A DNA stretch of 13,276 bases, taken from positions 1 to 13,276 of the forward strand of contig JAKAOI010000016.1 in the NCBI GenBank assembly GCA_021812265.1, read 5' to 3'. Made by a program: the position numbers and the translations under genes. Below are positions 1 through 5,923 of the stretch, one piece after another. The stretch's first letter is position 1, and every line of letters begins with the position of its first letter. Under the pieces are notes generated by a model. It was not told where the DNA came from, made no database searches, and was given only the letters and a program-made list of their open reading frames with translations. This DNA comes from Chloroflexota bacterium. Lineage in GTDB: Bacteria > Chloroflexota > Ktedonobacteria > Ktedonobacterales > JACDGC01.

Positions 1-341
1 TCCCGTTGGACTAGCGGTACTGATATGAAGTATATCACATCATAGAGAGGAGAATACATAGCAGAACTCTGGAAGATGTGAACAGAAAAGTCTCTATTTG
101 GGTAAAAAATAAAAAACTGATTTTGACCCCATATCGAAAGGCAGGGAATTATCCCTAGTTCAAAAAACTTAAGACGATAGGCCGCTTGACTGCAACCCAC
201 CAGCCAAAGATATGCCAAAGCTGGCAAGATCGGACATGGTCGCGATCTCTTCCCCACGTATCCCAGAGATGAAATCTGCCTATCTTGTTTATAGCATCAT
301 AAATACCAATACTGCAACTTTATTTAGGAGTATATGGCTAC
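1..341. other. Flank left of the tnpB element, no confident gene
   Basis: No reading frame here gives a recognisable protein. The longest open plus-strand stretch, about 174-347, encodes a peptide with no motif I know and no convincing ribosome binding site. If the neighbouring element works like other TnpB elements, the minus-strand bases just below about 342 would form the guide part of its omega RNA. The stretch contains a decayed copy of the element's end hairpin at 127-147, and a small dyad with CCAGC/GCTGG arms at 200-224 that includes a GCCAAAG direct repeat. The missing 5' half of the methyltransferase fragment found at 1613-1915 is not visible here in any frame. Confidence 0.5.
127..147 (-). 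repeat. Decayed copy of the IS end hairpin
   Basis: Read on the plus strand, this 21-base stretch matches the left-end hairpin at 1573-1593 at 17 of 21 positions in the same orientation; the differences are at positions 7, 8, 10 and 21. One arm no longer pairs well, so it looks like a degraded end rather than a working one. By inference it is a relic of a second, related tnpB-type element whose body would lie to the left or has been lost. A chance match cannot be excluded, because part of the similarity is short G and C runs. Confidence 0.4.
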
Positions 342-480
342 GTCAATAACCCCATAGCTAAAGCAAGGGGCTTGTATCTACCCTTACGACACAACGACCC
401 AGGGGTGATACCATCGGTTGATTGACGGCAACCGTTTTGATATTGATCGCGGCGTTGGCATCCGCATTCATAGTAAAGCC
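342..480 (-). ncRNA. Predicted omega RNA (TnpB guide RNA scaffold)
   Basis: In characterised TnpB systems the guide RNA is made from the 3' end of tnpB and the right end of the element, and its guide is the DNA next to the right end. Here the tnpB 3' region and right-end hairpin have that arrangement, so an omega RNA ending near 342 with a guide drawn from below 342 is expected. The 5' limit given is only a guess based on the usual size of such scaffolds. No RNA fold was computed. Confidence 0.4.
350..370 (-). repeat. Right-end hairpin of the tnpB element
   Basis: On the minus strand, CCCC and GGGG arms enclose a short inner stem (T-A and two G-C pairs around a T-T mismatch) with a TTTA loop, and an unpaired T precedes the GGGG arm. 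The TAG stop of tnpB (358-360) lies across the loop, so the reading frame ends inside the structural end of the element. The bulged T is at the same place as in the left-end hairpin at 1573-1593. Confidence 0.7.
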
Positions 481-1500
481 ACAACGCTGGCAGGAGAACT
501 CAGATTGGGTACGACGATTCGCCTTTTCACAATGCCCACACATATGGCAGGTTTGCGACGTATACGCCGGATCAACCAAGATCACGGCTATCCCCTCACG
601 ATCCGCTTTGTAGGAGATAAATTGGCGAAGTTGGAAGAAAGCCCACGAATGTCGCTCATAGCGTTGTTCCCGACGAACTGTGATCCGCTCTCGGATTCCC
701 GTGAGGTCTTCAAGAGCCAGTGCCTTGCGAGATACGGCGGCTTTAGTGACGAGGGCTTTGCTAATACAATGGTTCACATCCGATTGAAAACGGTGTTCCT
801 TGCCAGACTTCTTCTTCAGTTTGCGCTTGGCCGATGGGGTATTGACCTTCTGAAGTTCTTCACGCTGCCTCTTGTAGCGTGCTCTGACGGTACGAACCTG
901 CTCACCTGTGAACTGCGCGCCGTCACTGTCGGTCGCTATGTTGACGATACCCAAATCGACGCCGATAACGTCATTATGCTCTTGTTCTTCGGGTTTCTCT
1001 TTGCTTTGGGTGACATGCAAATAGTACACGCCCTGGCGCCAGACGAGATCGGCGGTTCCGTTCTCCCACTCGGTATCCGTCAACATGGTGCGTTGTCGTT
1101 CACCCATCACCATCTTACAGAGGACTCGCCCCTGAGCGGTCAGGATCGATACTTGATCAAGCGGCTTGAAGGTGTAACTATGGTGATTGTCCATACGGAC
1201 ACTGCCGCAAGGCCCGAACTGAGGACAAGAGGCATCTTTCTTTTTCTTCACCGACGCGATCGCTTCCATTGCTTTGACACGAGCATGAATCGCCAGTTGC
1301 GCGAGCAATCCAAATCGGTTGCGCGTCTCGCCATACACACGATGATGCGCCGTGTTGGTGTTGGTAATATTTTCATCCCAACACGTCTGGGCAATCCAAG
1401 ATGCCGCCGCATTGAACATTTTCATCGTATCCGTCAGGGTAGCATTGTGCCCGTTGATATCCAGTTTTACACACACTGTGCGTATGACGTTTTCTTTCAT
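358..1500 (-). CDS. tnpB: TnpB, RNA-guided RuvC-like nuclease of an IS200/IS605 element
   Basis: This 380-aa protein has every landmark of an active TnpB. Numbered from the ATG at 1500, the RuvC-I aspartate is D182 in VDLG, the RuvC-II glutamate is E264 in ALALEDL, the zinc finger uses the CHMC and CQRC pairs near 318-321 and 337-340, and the RuvC-III aspartate is D347 in NADANAA. The N-terminal half fits the wedge/OrfB helix-turn-helix region. Proteins of this family are omega-RNA-guided DNA endonucleases that cut the empty donor site and promote retention of the element. An in-frame GTG at 1504-1506 would lengthen it by two residues, but it abuts the -10 box, so the ATG is preferred. No Shine-Dalgarno is visible upstream of either. 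The stop lies in the right-end hairpin. No frameshift or missing catalytic residue was seen, and no tnpA is next to it. Confidence 0.93.
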   Translation of the reverse strand: MKENVIRTVCVKLDINGHNATLTDTMKMFNAAASWIAQTCWDENITNTNTAHHRVYGETRNRFGLLAQLAIHARVKAMEAIASVKKKKDASCPQFGPCGSVRMDNHHSYTFKPLDQVSILTAQGRVLCKMVMGERQRTMLTDTEWENGTADLVWRQGVYYLHVTQSKEKPEEQEHNDVIGVDLGIVNIATDSDGAQFTGEQVRTVRARYKRQREELQKVNTPSAKRKLKKKSGKEHRFQSDVNHCISKALVTKAAVSRKALALEDLTGIRERITVRREQRYERHSWAFFQLRQFISYKADREGIAVILVDPAYTSQTCHMCGHCEKANRRTQSEFSCQRCGFTMNADANAAINIKTVAVNQPMVSPLGRCVVRVDTSPLL

Positions 1501-1506
1501 ATACAC

Positions 1507-1535
1507 AGTATCTCATACCTAGAACATTTTGTCAA
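1507..1535 (-). promoter_or_regulatory. Sigma70-type promoter of tnpB
   Basis: On the minus strand a perfect TTGACA (1530-1535) is followed after 17 bases by GATACT (1507-1512), five of six matches to TATAAT-like boxes such as TATACT. Transcription would be expected to start near 1500, at or within a base or two of the tnpB ATG. The message would therefore be leaderless, which agrees with the lack of a ribosome binding site. The promoter lies inside the left end of the element, so the element carries its own expression signal. Confidence 0.65.
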
Positions 1536-1545
1536 GAAAGAGAGG

Positions 1546-1603
1546 TCCGCCTAACGGCGGATGATACTTCCTCCCCATGCCTAAAGGCAGGGGTCTCCGT
1601 ATC
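1546..1603 (-). repeat. Left-end hairpins of the tnpB element
   Basis: Two stem-loops lie here. The inner one (1546-1561) is a perfect 6-bp stem, TCCGCC/GGCGGA, with a 4-base loop. The outer one (1573-1593) has paired CCCCTGCC and GGCA-GGGG arms with an unpaired T, and is itself bracketed by GATAC (1563-1567) and GTATC (1599-1603), which can pair to give a larger imperfect stem. The 1573-1593 hairpin corresponds to the right-end hairpin at 350-370 and would be the transposase recognition structure. Confidence 0.65.
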
Positions 1604-1612
1604 ACGAGTTGA

Positions 1613-1915
1613 GATGATTTTGCTCCGGACAGTAATTTTCATCCTTTCGAATTCTCATTTAATCTTGAAAATGGAACTCAATATCTTGCTCCTTTATTTT
1701 CCGAAACAAAAATAAGCCGATTTGAAAATAATTTACTCATTACTGAGGCAGATCCGATTATTGCTTATCTTCAATCAACTATGAGCGATTTCTCCGCAAA
1801 AATCACGGATCAGCGCCTATCAGATTTTCATGATTATCTTCAGAGAATCTTGCAAGAAAATAATGGAATAATTACGATCTCACGCTCAGCAGGTATGTTT
1901 ATTTCTCATTTATAA
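1613..1915 (+). pseudogene. 3' fragment of a class I SAM-dependent methyltransferase gene
   Basis: An open frame with no start codon of its own encodes 100 residues ending at TAA 1913-1915. An in-frame TGA at 1610-1612 lies at the junction with the tnpB element. The peptide has the pattern seen at the C-terminus of a methyltransferase family: a FxLENG segment (residues 16-21), a short helix ending LF, then RFENNLLITEADPIIAYLQS, and a final NGIITISRSAGMF strand. The SAM-binding half (the GxGxG motif region) is absent, and I cannot find it on the other side of the element. By inference, insertion of the element, perhaps with deletion, truncated the gene. The family call rests on pattern memory, not a search. 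Confidence 0.7.
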
Positions 1916-1964
1916 ATTTATACAAATGTTCTTTAGTTCTGAAAAATAATAGGCAGAGACGCTG

Positions 1965-2639
1965 CTATATTCCATGCTCACGGGCATATAACGCGGCTTG
2001 TGTTCGATCTCGCAAGCCGAGTTTGGCGAGAATATTAGATACATGATTTTTTACGGTGCCTTCAGTTATAAATAATGTTTCGCTAATTTCTCTATTCGAA
2101 GCGCCTTTCCCCAACCACCGTAAAATATCTTTTTCCCGCCCAGTCAGTTCCGTGGAAACGGTGGTTTCAGCGCGAACAGGCGCGCCGTTTTGTATTGCGC
2201 GGCGCACTACCTTTGCGGCAATCGCCGGCAGCAGCGAGGTTTCTCCATGATAAACCGCATAAATAGCCGCCACCAAATCATCAGGCGCGCAATCTTTCAG
2301 CAAATATCCCACTGCGCCGGCGCGCAAACCCGCCATAATCAAATCATCGTCATCAAACGTAGTTAACAAAATAATCTTTATACTCGGCCAACGCGCCACA
2401 ATAAGCTGTGCCGCCTCAATGCCGCCCATAACCGGCATTTGAATATCCAAAAGCGCTATATCGGGAATTTGGCTGCGTGTTTCCATATCAGCTATTATTT
2501 GCAGAGCCTCGGAGCCATTTGCGCAAACCGCGTCTACCAAAATATGCGGGCTGGTCAATTCCAGCAGTTTCTTAAAGCCTTCCCGCACCAATCGTTGGTC
2601 ATCAACCACCATAATATGTATATCTGAATATTGTTCCAT
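1965..2639 (-). CDS. NarL/FixJ-family response regulator (LuxR-type HTH)
   Basis: This 224-aa cytoplasmic regulator has an N-terminal receiver domain (about 7-125) with acidic residues D13/D14, phosphoacceptor D65 in LLDIQMP, conserved T93/T94 and K115. After a linker comes a GerE/LuxR helix-turn-helix (about 164-222) with LTGREKDIL and the EGTVKNHVSNILAKL recognition helix. It would be phosphorylated by the histidine kinase encoded just upstream and then bind DNA. The ATG at 2637-2639 is chosen because AGGTGG overlaps the kinase stop at a good distance. A longer frame starting at 2690 would overlap the kinase and has no good site. There are 11 bases between the kinase stop and this start, so the two are very likely translationally coupled. 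The target genes are unknown. Confidence 0.93.
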   Translation of the reverse strand: MEQYSDIHIMVVDDQRLVREGFKKLLELTSPHILVDAVCANGSEALQIIADMETRSQIPDIALLDIQMPVMGGIEAAQLIVARWPSIKIILLTTFDDDDLIMAGLRAGAVGYLLKDCAPDDLVAAIYAVYHGETSLLPAIAAKVVRRAIQNGAPVRAETTVSTELTGREKDILRWLGKGASNREISETLFITEGTVKNHVSNILAKLGLRDRTQAALYAREHGI

Positions 2640-2650
2640 AAAAACACCAC

Positions 2651-3931
2651 CTATGCGTATACGCGCAAAAATTGCGCCGACATGCGCCAATTGCCGGCGC
2701 TGTCAAAATTCGCCGAAAAACTGCCGCCGCGTTCCTGCACCCGTTCCGCCAATCCAATAAGCCCCATGCCGGCGGAATTACCTGCAGTTTCTTCATGCGT
2801 CGCAGCGCCACCATTATTAATAATCGTTACTTCACACCCATTGCCGGCAGAACGTACACGCGCCAGCGCCTTATCGCCGACCGAGTGCTTTCGAATATTC
2901 GTCAAACCCTCTTGTACGCAACGAAACAACAGCATTTTAGCCTCTAAATCCGGCTCCTCGTCAATAGCAATATCCAACGCCAGCTTAATATCACCACGAA
3001 CATGCTCAAACTGCGCCGCCAATTCTTCTAATGAATCTTTCAACGTTTGCGGCTGTGATTCTTCCACGCGCAGCGTCATCACCGATTCATGCACGGCGCG
3101 GGCGCATTCCGATACGGTTTTACGCGCCAGCTGCAATTCAGACTGCAAATGATCTAAATCAGCGGGACGCTGCGCATACAGTTTCAGCGCAGTTTCAATC
3201 TGCAAAGCAAGAATAGTAAGATAATGACCAAGCGAATCGTGGATATCGCGAGCTATACGATTTCTTTCGCGGGTTATCGCCAATGCTTCAGATTGAATAG
3301 CGTAATCGCGCAGTTGTTGATGAGCAAATTGCAGTTCCTGAAGCAATATTTTATTGTTTTGTGATTCAGTAATATTTTTGCGCGCAACATAAGAAAATGC
3401 ATACACAAAAATAAAGCCTGCGTATATTTGCAGCAATTCAATAGGCAGCAATTGCCTGCTGGATGCGGGATCAGCAATTAAACCCACCGTTACCAATACA
3501 ACAAGGATAGATAAAAGAATAAGCGATTTCATTTTAGGATAATAAAAAACTATTTCGCCAACAGTAACATACACCAGCAGCCAATCAAAAGTAATTCCCA
3601 ATGGTAAAATAAACGCGCTGGCTGCCCCAAAAAAAATGATGCCCACAACAGCAATTGCGTTATCGACAATCTCATCTTTTATTGCCGCCCATATAAAAAT
3701 GATGCTCCACCCAATATTGATAACGGTCAGCGCCACTATACCCGCAGCGCTGCTGCCGGTTTGGAGTATAGAACTGATATAACCGATACCCACACAAACA
3801 ATACCGGCAAAAAGCTCAATAATAAATTTTGTCCTGTCTCTTACAGTAGGTTGCTCGGGTGTTTGTGCGCACTTCGCGGCAGGCTTTGGTATATGTTTTA
3901 AATTTGATACAGCCATCTGTGATTTTTTCAC
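2651..3931 (-). CDS. Sensor histidine kinase, HisKA_3 (NarL/DesK type)
   Basis: This membrane sensor kinase is up to 426 aa. Six hydrophobic segments lie at about 35-56, 63-84, 92-111, 115-131, 135-153 and 163-182, with very short loops and no large external domain, so the signal may be sensed within the membrane as in DesK/LiaS-like kinases. A helix leads to the HisKA_3 box RIARDIHDSLGH with phosphoacceptor H231. The HATPase domain follows, with an N-box (QEGLTNIRKHS, N345), a G1 region reading INNGG where many relatives have an aspartate, and a G2 box GMGLIGLAERV (388-398). It would phosphorylate the downstream regulator. The start is uncertain: GTG at the given end, or an ATG five codons later; an AAAGG sits just before the GTG. 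Confidence 0.92.
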   Translation of the reverse strand: MKKSQMAVSNLKHIPKPAAKCAQTPEQPTVRDRTKFIIELFAGIVCVGIGYISSILQTGSSAAGIVALTVINIGWSIIFIWAAIKDEIVDNAIAVVGIIFFGAASAFILPLGITFDWLLVYVTVGEIVFYYPKMKSLILLSILVVLVTVGLIADPASSRQLLPIELLQIYAGFIFVYAFSYVARKNITESQNNKILLQELQFAHQQLRDYAIQSEALAITRERNRIARDIHDSLGHYLTILALQIETALKLYAQRPADLDHLQSELQLARKTVSECARAVHESVMTLRVEESQPQTLKDSLEELAAQFEHVRGDIKLALDIAIDEEPDLEAKMLLFRCVQEGLTNIRKHSVGDKALARVRSAGNGCEVTIINNGGAATHEETAGNSAGMGLIGLAERVQERGGSFSANFDSAGNWRMSAQFLRVYA

Positions 3932-3976
3932 CTTTTATAACGTTAAAATACGCGCCGGGAGGCTCTCAAAATGTGT

Positions 3977-4006
3977 ATAATAATAAAAAGTGTTTTCCTT
4001 AGTCAG
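3977..4006 (-). promoter_or_regulatory. Possible promoter of the two-component operon
   Basis: On the minus strand CTGACT (4001-4006) and TATTAT (3977-3982) are separated by 18 bases. The -35 is weak (four of six matches) but the spacing and the position about 40 bases before the kinase start are reasonable. The surrounding DNA is AT-rich, so other -10-like words also occur. Confidence 0.25.
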
Positions 4007-4022
4007 TTATAATTTTACCATG

Positions 4023-4049
4023 TTCAAAGCTTTTCTTTGATCTTCAAAG
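4023..4049. promoter_or_regulatory. Cluster of three TTCAAAG-type half-sites
   Basis: TTCAAAG occurs at 4023-4029 and 4043-4049, 20 bases apart (about two helical turns), and its inverted form CTTTGA lies at 4035-4040. The last two make a perfect 6-bp dyad with a 3-base spacer. The cluster is in the shared region between the divergent kinase operon and the ATPase gene and overlaps a possible promoter. It could be a regulator binding site, possibly for the adjacent response regulator; that link is inference only. Confidence 0.35.
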
Positions 4050-4065
4050 GATACAAAACTCTTAT
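4037..4065 (+). promoter_or_regulatory. Possible promoter of the divergent ATPase gene
   Basis: TTGATC (4037-4042) is followed after 17 bases by TCTTAT (4060-4065). The -10 is a poor match. Transcription would begin about 90 bases before the ATPase start. The -35 lies inside the CTTTGA half-site, which would allow regulation if a protein binds there. Confidence 0.25.
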
Positions 4066-4164
4066 AGGCGTAACAAACAGCATTGAACCTACGCCCCACG
4101 CTAAAAGCAACGTCTCATTGAGAATTTCTTGCCTTTGAGTGAAAGAACCGTTGGAGTAACAAAA

Positions 4165-4986
4165 ATGATGTATTTCGACGCACAAAACCCGCGCCACCGA
4201 TATATGTTGCACTACGAATCATATCAACAGCTTTCGGTTCCCGAATTGATTGCGCTGGGCAGCGTAAATCTGCAAACCGCTGCAATCGTTTGGGCTTTAG
4301 TCGCAAGAAAAGCCTCCTTTATTATATCCGGACCCACCGATCCAACTCCGGGAGTCGGCAAAACCACTACTATGAACGCATTATTGCCGTTCCTGCCGGC
4401 AGAAAACGAAATGATATATACCATAGGCATGTATGAAGATTTTGCGTTTGTACAAAACACTGTTCCCGCAACAACCACTGTGCTGGTCAATGAAGTCAGT
4501 AATCATCTGCCGATTTATATGTGGGGAGCCAACGCAAAACAATTATTTCACCTGCCCCAGCAGGGATATTCAATTGCCACATCGTGCCACGCCGACACTA
4601 TCGCCGATGTAATGGCTATGCTGCGCAAAGATCTGCATGTGCCGGAACATGATATCGTGGGTGTGCGGCTGATCATCAACATTGGTCTAACCGGGTCGAA
4701 TTGGCCGCCGCAGCGCCGCTGGCTGACCACCCACTTCATATCTCCCGAAATAACAAATACATCGGGCAAAGCCACACCGCAATTAATCACATCATGGACT
4801 CCGGAAAACGACTCCTTTACCTCACCAAATCAGCAAACACTGGCGGCTATTTGCGCATGGGCCGGAATATCCGATGCAGAGTTTGCCGCAGAACTGGCGG
4901 CAAGAAAACAATTCTTGCAAAACCTTGACGCACTATCTTATGAAGAGGCCACCGCCGCAATAGCGCAATTTCGCAGCGCGCCATAA
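4165..4986 (+). CDS. Divergent VirB11/PilT/CpaF-like P-loop ATPase
   Basis: This 273-aa protein starts at the ATG behind GGAG with 8-base spacing (4153-4156); a TTG at 4129 would add 12 residues but lacks a site. After about 50 residues comes a strand and P-loop (54-68) ending GVGKTTTMNALLPFL, with four extra residues, DPTP, between the expected ISGxT and GxGKTT. TTVLVNE (104-110) resembles Walker B with E110. TSCHADTIADVMAML (139-153) resembles the His-box of secretion ATPases (usually T-x-HA-x-S/T). VGVRLIINIGL (166-175) fits the following strand. These families power type II/IV secretion, pili and DNA transfer. No partner secretion or pilus genes are nearby, and it is shorter than full CpaF or GspE, so its role is unknown. 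The family call is moderate; a stand-alone KAP- or ABC-like ATPase is less likely because of the His-box-like segment. Confidence 0.8.
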   Translation: MMYFDAQNPRHRYMLHYESYQQLSVPELIALGSVNLQTAAIVWALVARKASFIISGPTDPTPGVGKTTTMNALLPFLPAENEMIYTIGMYEDFAFVQNTVPATTTVLVNEVSNHLPIYMWGANAKQLFHLPQQGYSIATSCHADTIADVMAMLRKDLHVPEHDIVGVRLIINIGLTGSNWPPQRRWLTTHFISPEITNTSGKATPQLITSWTPENDSFTSPNQQTLAAICAWAGISDAEFAAELAARKQFLQNLDALSYEEATAAIAQFRSAP

Positions 4987-5170
4987 GACGGGGCAGGTAA
5001 TGTTTAGGATTTTTGCTTGTGGCAGCCTTATCGAAAATGTGCACGCCGCGTAACCTTGAACAGGAGTTAAAGCTGTTTGCAAGTCTTCTTTCATCTGAGC
5101 AAAATGCAATACATTCGTGTATGGATCCAGCAAAAATCCTAGTTTCACAAAAACCAAATATAGTTTCACA

Positions 5171-5199
5171 TTGGCAAATTATTATAAATAGCATATGAT
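5171..5199 (+). promoter_or_regulatory. Sigma70-like promoter of the small membrane protein gene
   Basis: TTGGCA (5171-5176) and TATGAT (5194-5199) are separated by exactly 17 bases, each with one mismatch to consensus. Transcription would begin near 5206, giving a leader of about 30 bases that includes the strong ribosome binding site GGGGAG at 5222-5227. The stretch 4987-5170 upstream shows no gene I can support. Confidence 0.55.
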
Positions 5200-5236
5200 T
5201 ATGCTGAAATTATTTCTATGTGGGGAGTGTTTGCTC

Positions 5237-5689
5237 ATGCGAACTTTAGGTATTGGCGGAATCATCCTTTCAGCGTTAATAGGGTTGTTCACAGGTCCTC
5301 TTTTGGTATATGCTGTAGCCGGCGATTACTGGCGCACTCTTTTTTCATTCAACACCATTGCTTTTGCCCGCCCGTTGGCAGGTATTGTTGGCGTACTTTT
5401 AACGGCAGCAATGATTTTTTGGGCAAACAGATATCGCAGAGCCGGAGCCGCCGGCGCAATTTCCGGTTTCTGCGCCGCAATTGGAGAATGGATTGTCGCC
5501 ATGCTGCCATGGGTGGGTTTTTATTACAATCACGCCGCCTGCGCGGCTTCACAATATTGCCCGATACTCAGCGCAAATGAACTGCGCGCCGGAGCAATTA
5601 CGGTTGGAATATATTTTGCGATTCTATTTACATTGGCAGGTTTCTGCCTTACCCTATTTACATCCGCAATAATAAGAAGGTTTAACTAA
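5237..5689 (+). CDS. Small four-TM membrane protein, function unknown
   Basis: This 150-aa protein starts at an ATG behind GGGGAG with 9-base spacing. An upstream in-frame start at 5195 lies inside the -10 box and is rejected. Hydrophobic segments at about 5-28, 42-62, 70-97 and 117-145 suggest four membrane helices. Arg residues between TM2 and TM3 (RYRR, 65-68) and at the C-terminus (RRF) put both ends and that loop in the cytoplasm by the positive-inside rule. The TM3-TM4 loop would then be outside, and it carries a C102-x5-C108 pair that could form a disulfide. I do not recognise the family. It has its own promoter-like signal, lies between the ATPase gene and the moxR operon, and is separated from each by about 250 and 235 bases. 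Confidence 0.75.
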   Translation: MRTLGIGGIILSALIGLFTGPLLVYAVAGDYWRTLFSFNTIAFARPLAGIVGVLLTAAMIFWANRYRRAGAAGAISGFCAAIGEWIVAMLPWVGFYYNHAACAASQYCPILSANELRAGAITVGIYFAILFTLAGFCLTLFTSAIIRRFN

Positions 5690-5767
5690 ATATGTCTCAC
5701 TTTATTCCAATACAAAGTCTGAGAAAGTAACCATTTCTTTTTACAAAAAATATTGCTAAAATCACAC

Positions 5768-5815
5768 CGCCATAAATAATCGGTTATTCATAGCAGAATA
5801 CGGCGATTTATGGCG
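5768..5815. repeat. 10-bp inverted repeat upstream of moxR
   Basis: CGCCATAAAT (5768-5777) and ATTTATGGCG (5806-5815) are perfect 10-bp arms 28 bases apart. Inside them TATTC (5785-5789) and GAATA (5796-5800) form a second 5-bp stem around a 6-base loop. No T-run follows on either strand, so it does not look like a factor-independent terminator. It may be a regulator site or an RNA structure in the leader of the moxR operon. The rest of 5690-5923 shows no gene, and no clear promoter. Confidence 0.6.
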
Positions 5816-5923
5816 AGCGTAAAAGTAAAACCAATCAGAAGCCACTGTAAAAACGGCTTGGAATAGCGCATGATACTAGTGTTACAGATGAAATTGATGT
5901 ACGATAAGGAGCAAAAACGCGCC

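Larger units (their letters stand above)
342..1612 (-). mobile_element. IS200/IS605-superfamily element, tnpB only (IS1341-like)
   Basis: The element runs on the minus strand with its left end near 1594-1612 and its right end near 342. It contains one gene, tnpB, and no Y1 tyrosine transposase (tnpA). Both ends carry related imperfect hairpins: four C, a short stem, a TTTA loop, and a single unpaired T just before four G. Each is preceded on the minus strand by GATAC and a short purine-rich stretch. In well-studied members such as IS608, the transposase recognises end hairpins with an extrahelical T. This family makes no target duplication and has no long terminal inverted repeats, so the exact ends are inferred: the right end near the TTATTGAC at 342-349, and the left end between the hairpin and the first methyltransferase codon at 1613. 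Movement would need TnpA from elsewhere. Confidence 0.75.

Noticed and set aside
143..156. AGGGA/TCCCT small hairpin
   Set aside because: The 5-bp stem with no T-run or gene context is too short to carry meaning on its own.
418..1554. A 378-codon plus-strand open frame opposite tnpB
   Set aside because: It is the antisense shadow of tnpB, has no recognisable motif and no ribosome site. The minus-strand frame carries all RuvC and zinc-finger residues.
2631..3152. A 173-codon plus-strand frame opposite the histidine kinase
   Set aside because: The product is a low-complexity Ser/Ala/Pro-rich string typical of an antisense reading; the kinase on the other strand is certain.
5013..5198. A 61-codon plus-strand frame between the ATPase and the small membrane protein
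   Set aside because: It has a TTG start, no convincing ribosome site, no motif, and runs through the promoter of the next gene.
5849..5877. GATACT as a -10 box for moxR
   Set aside because: No acceptable -35 lies 16-19 bases upstream.
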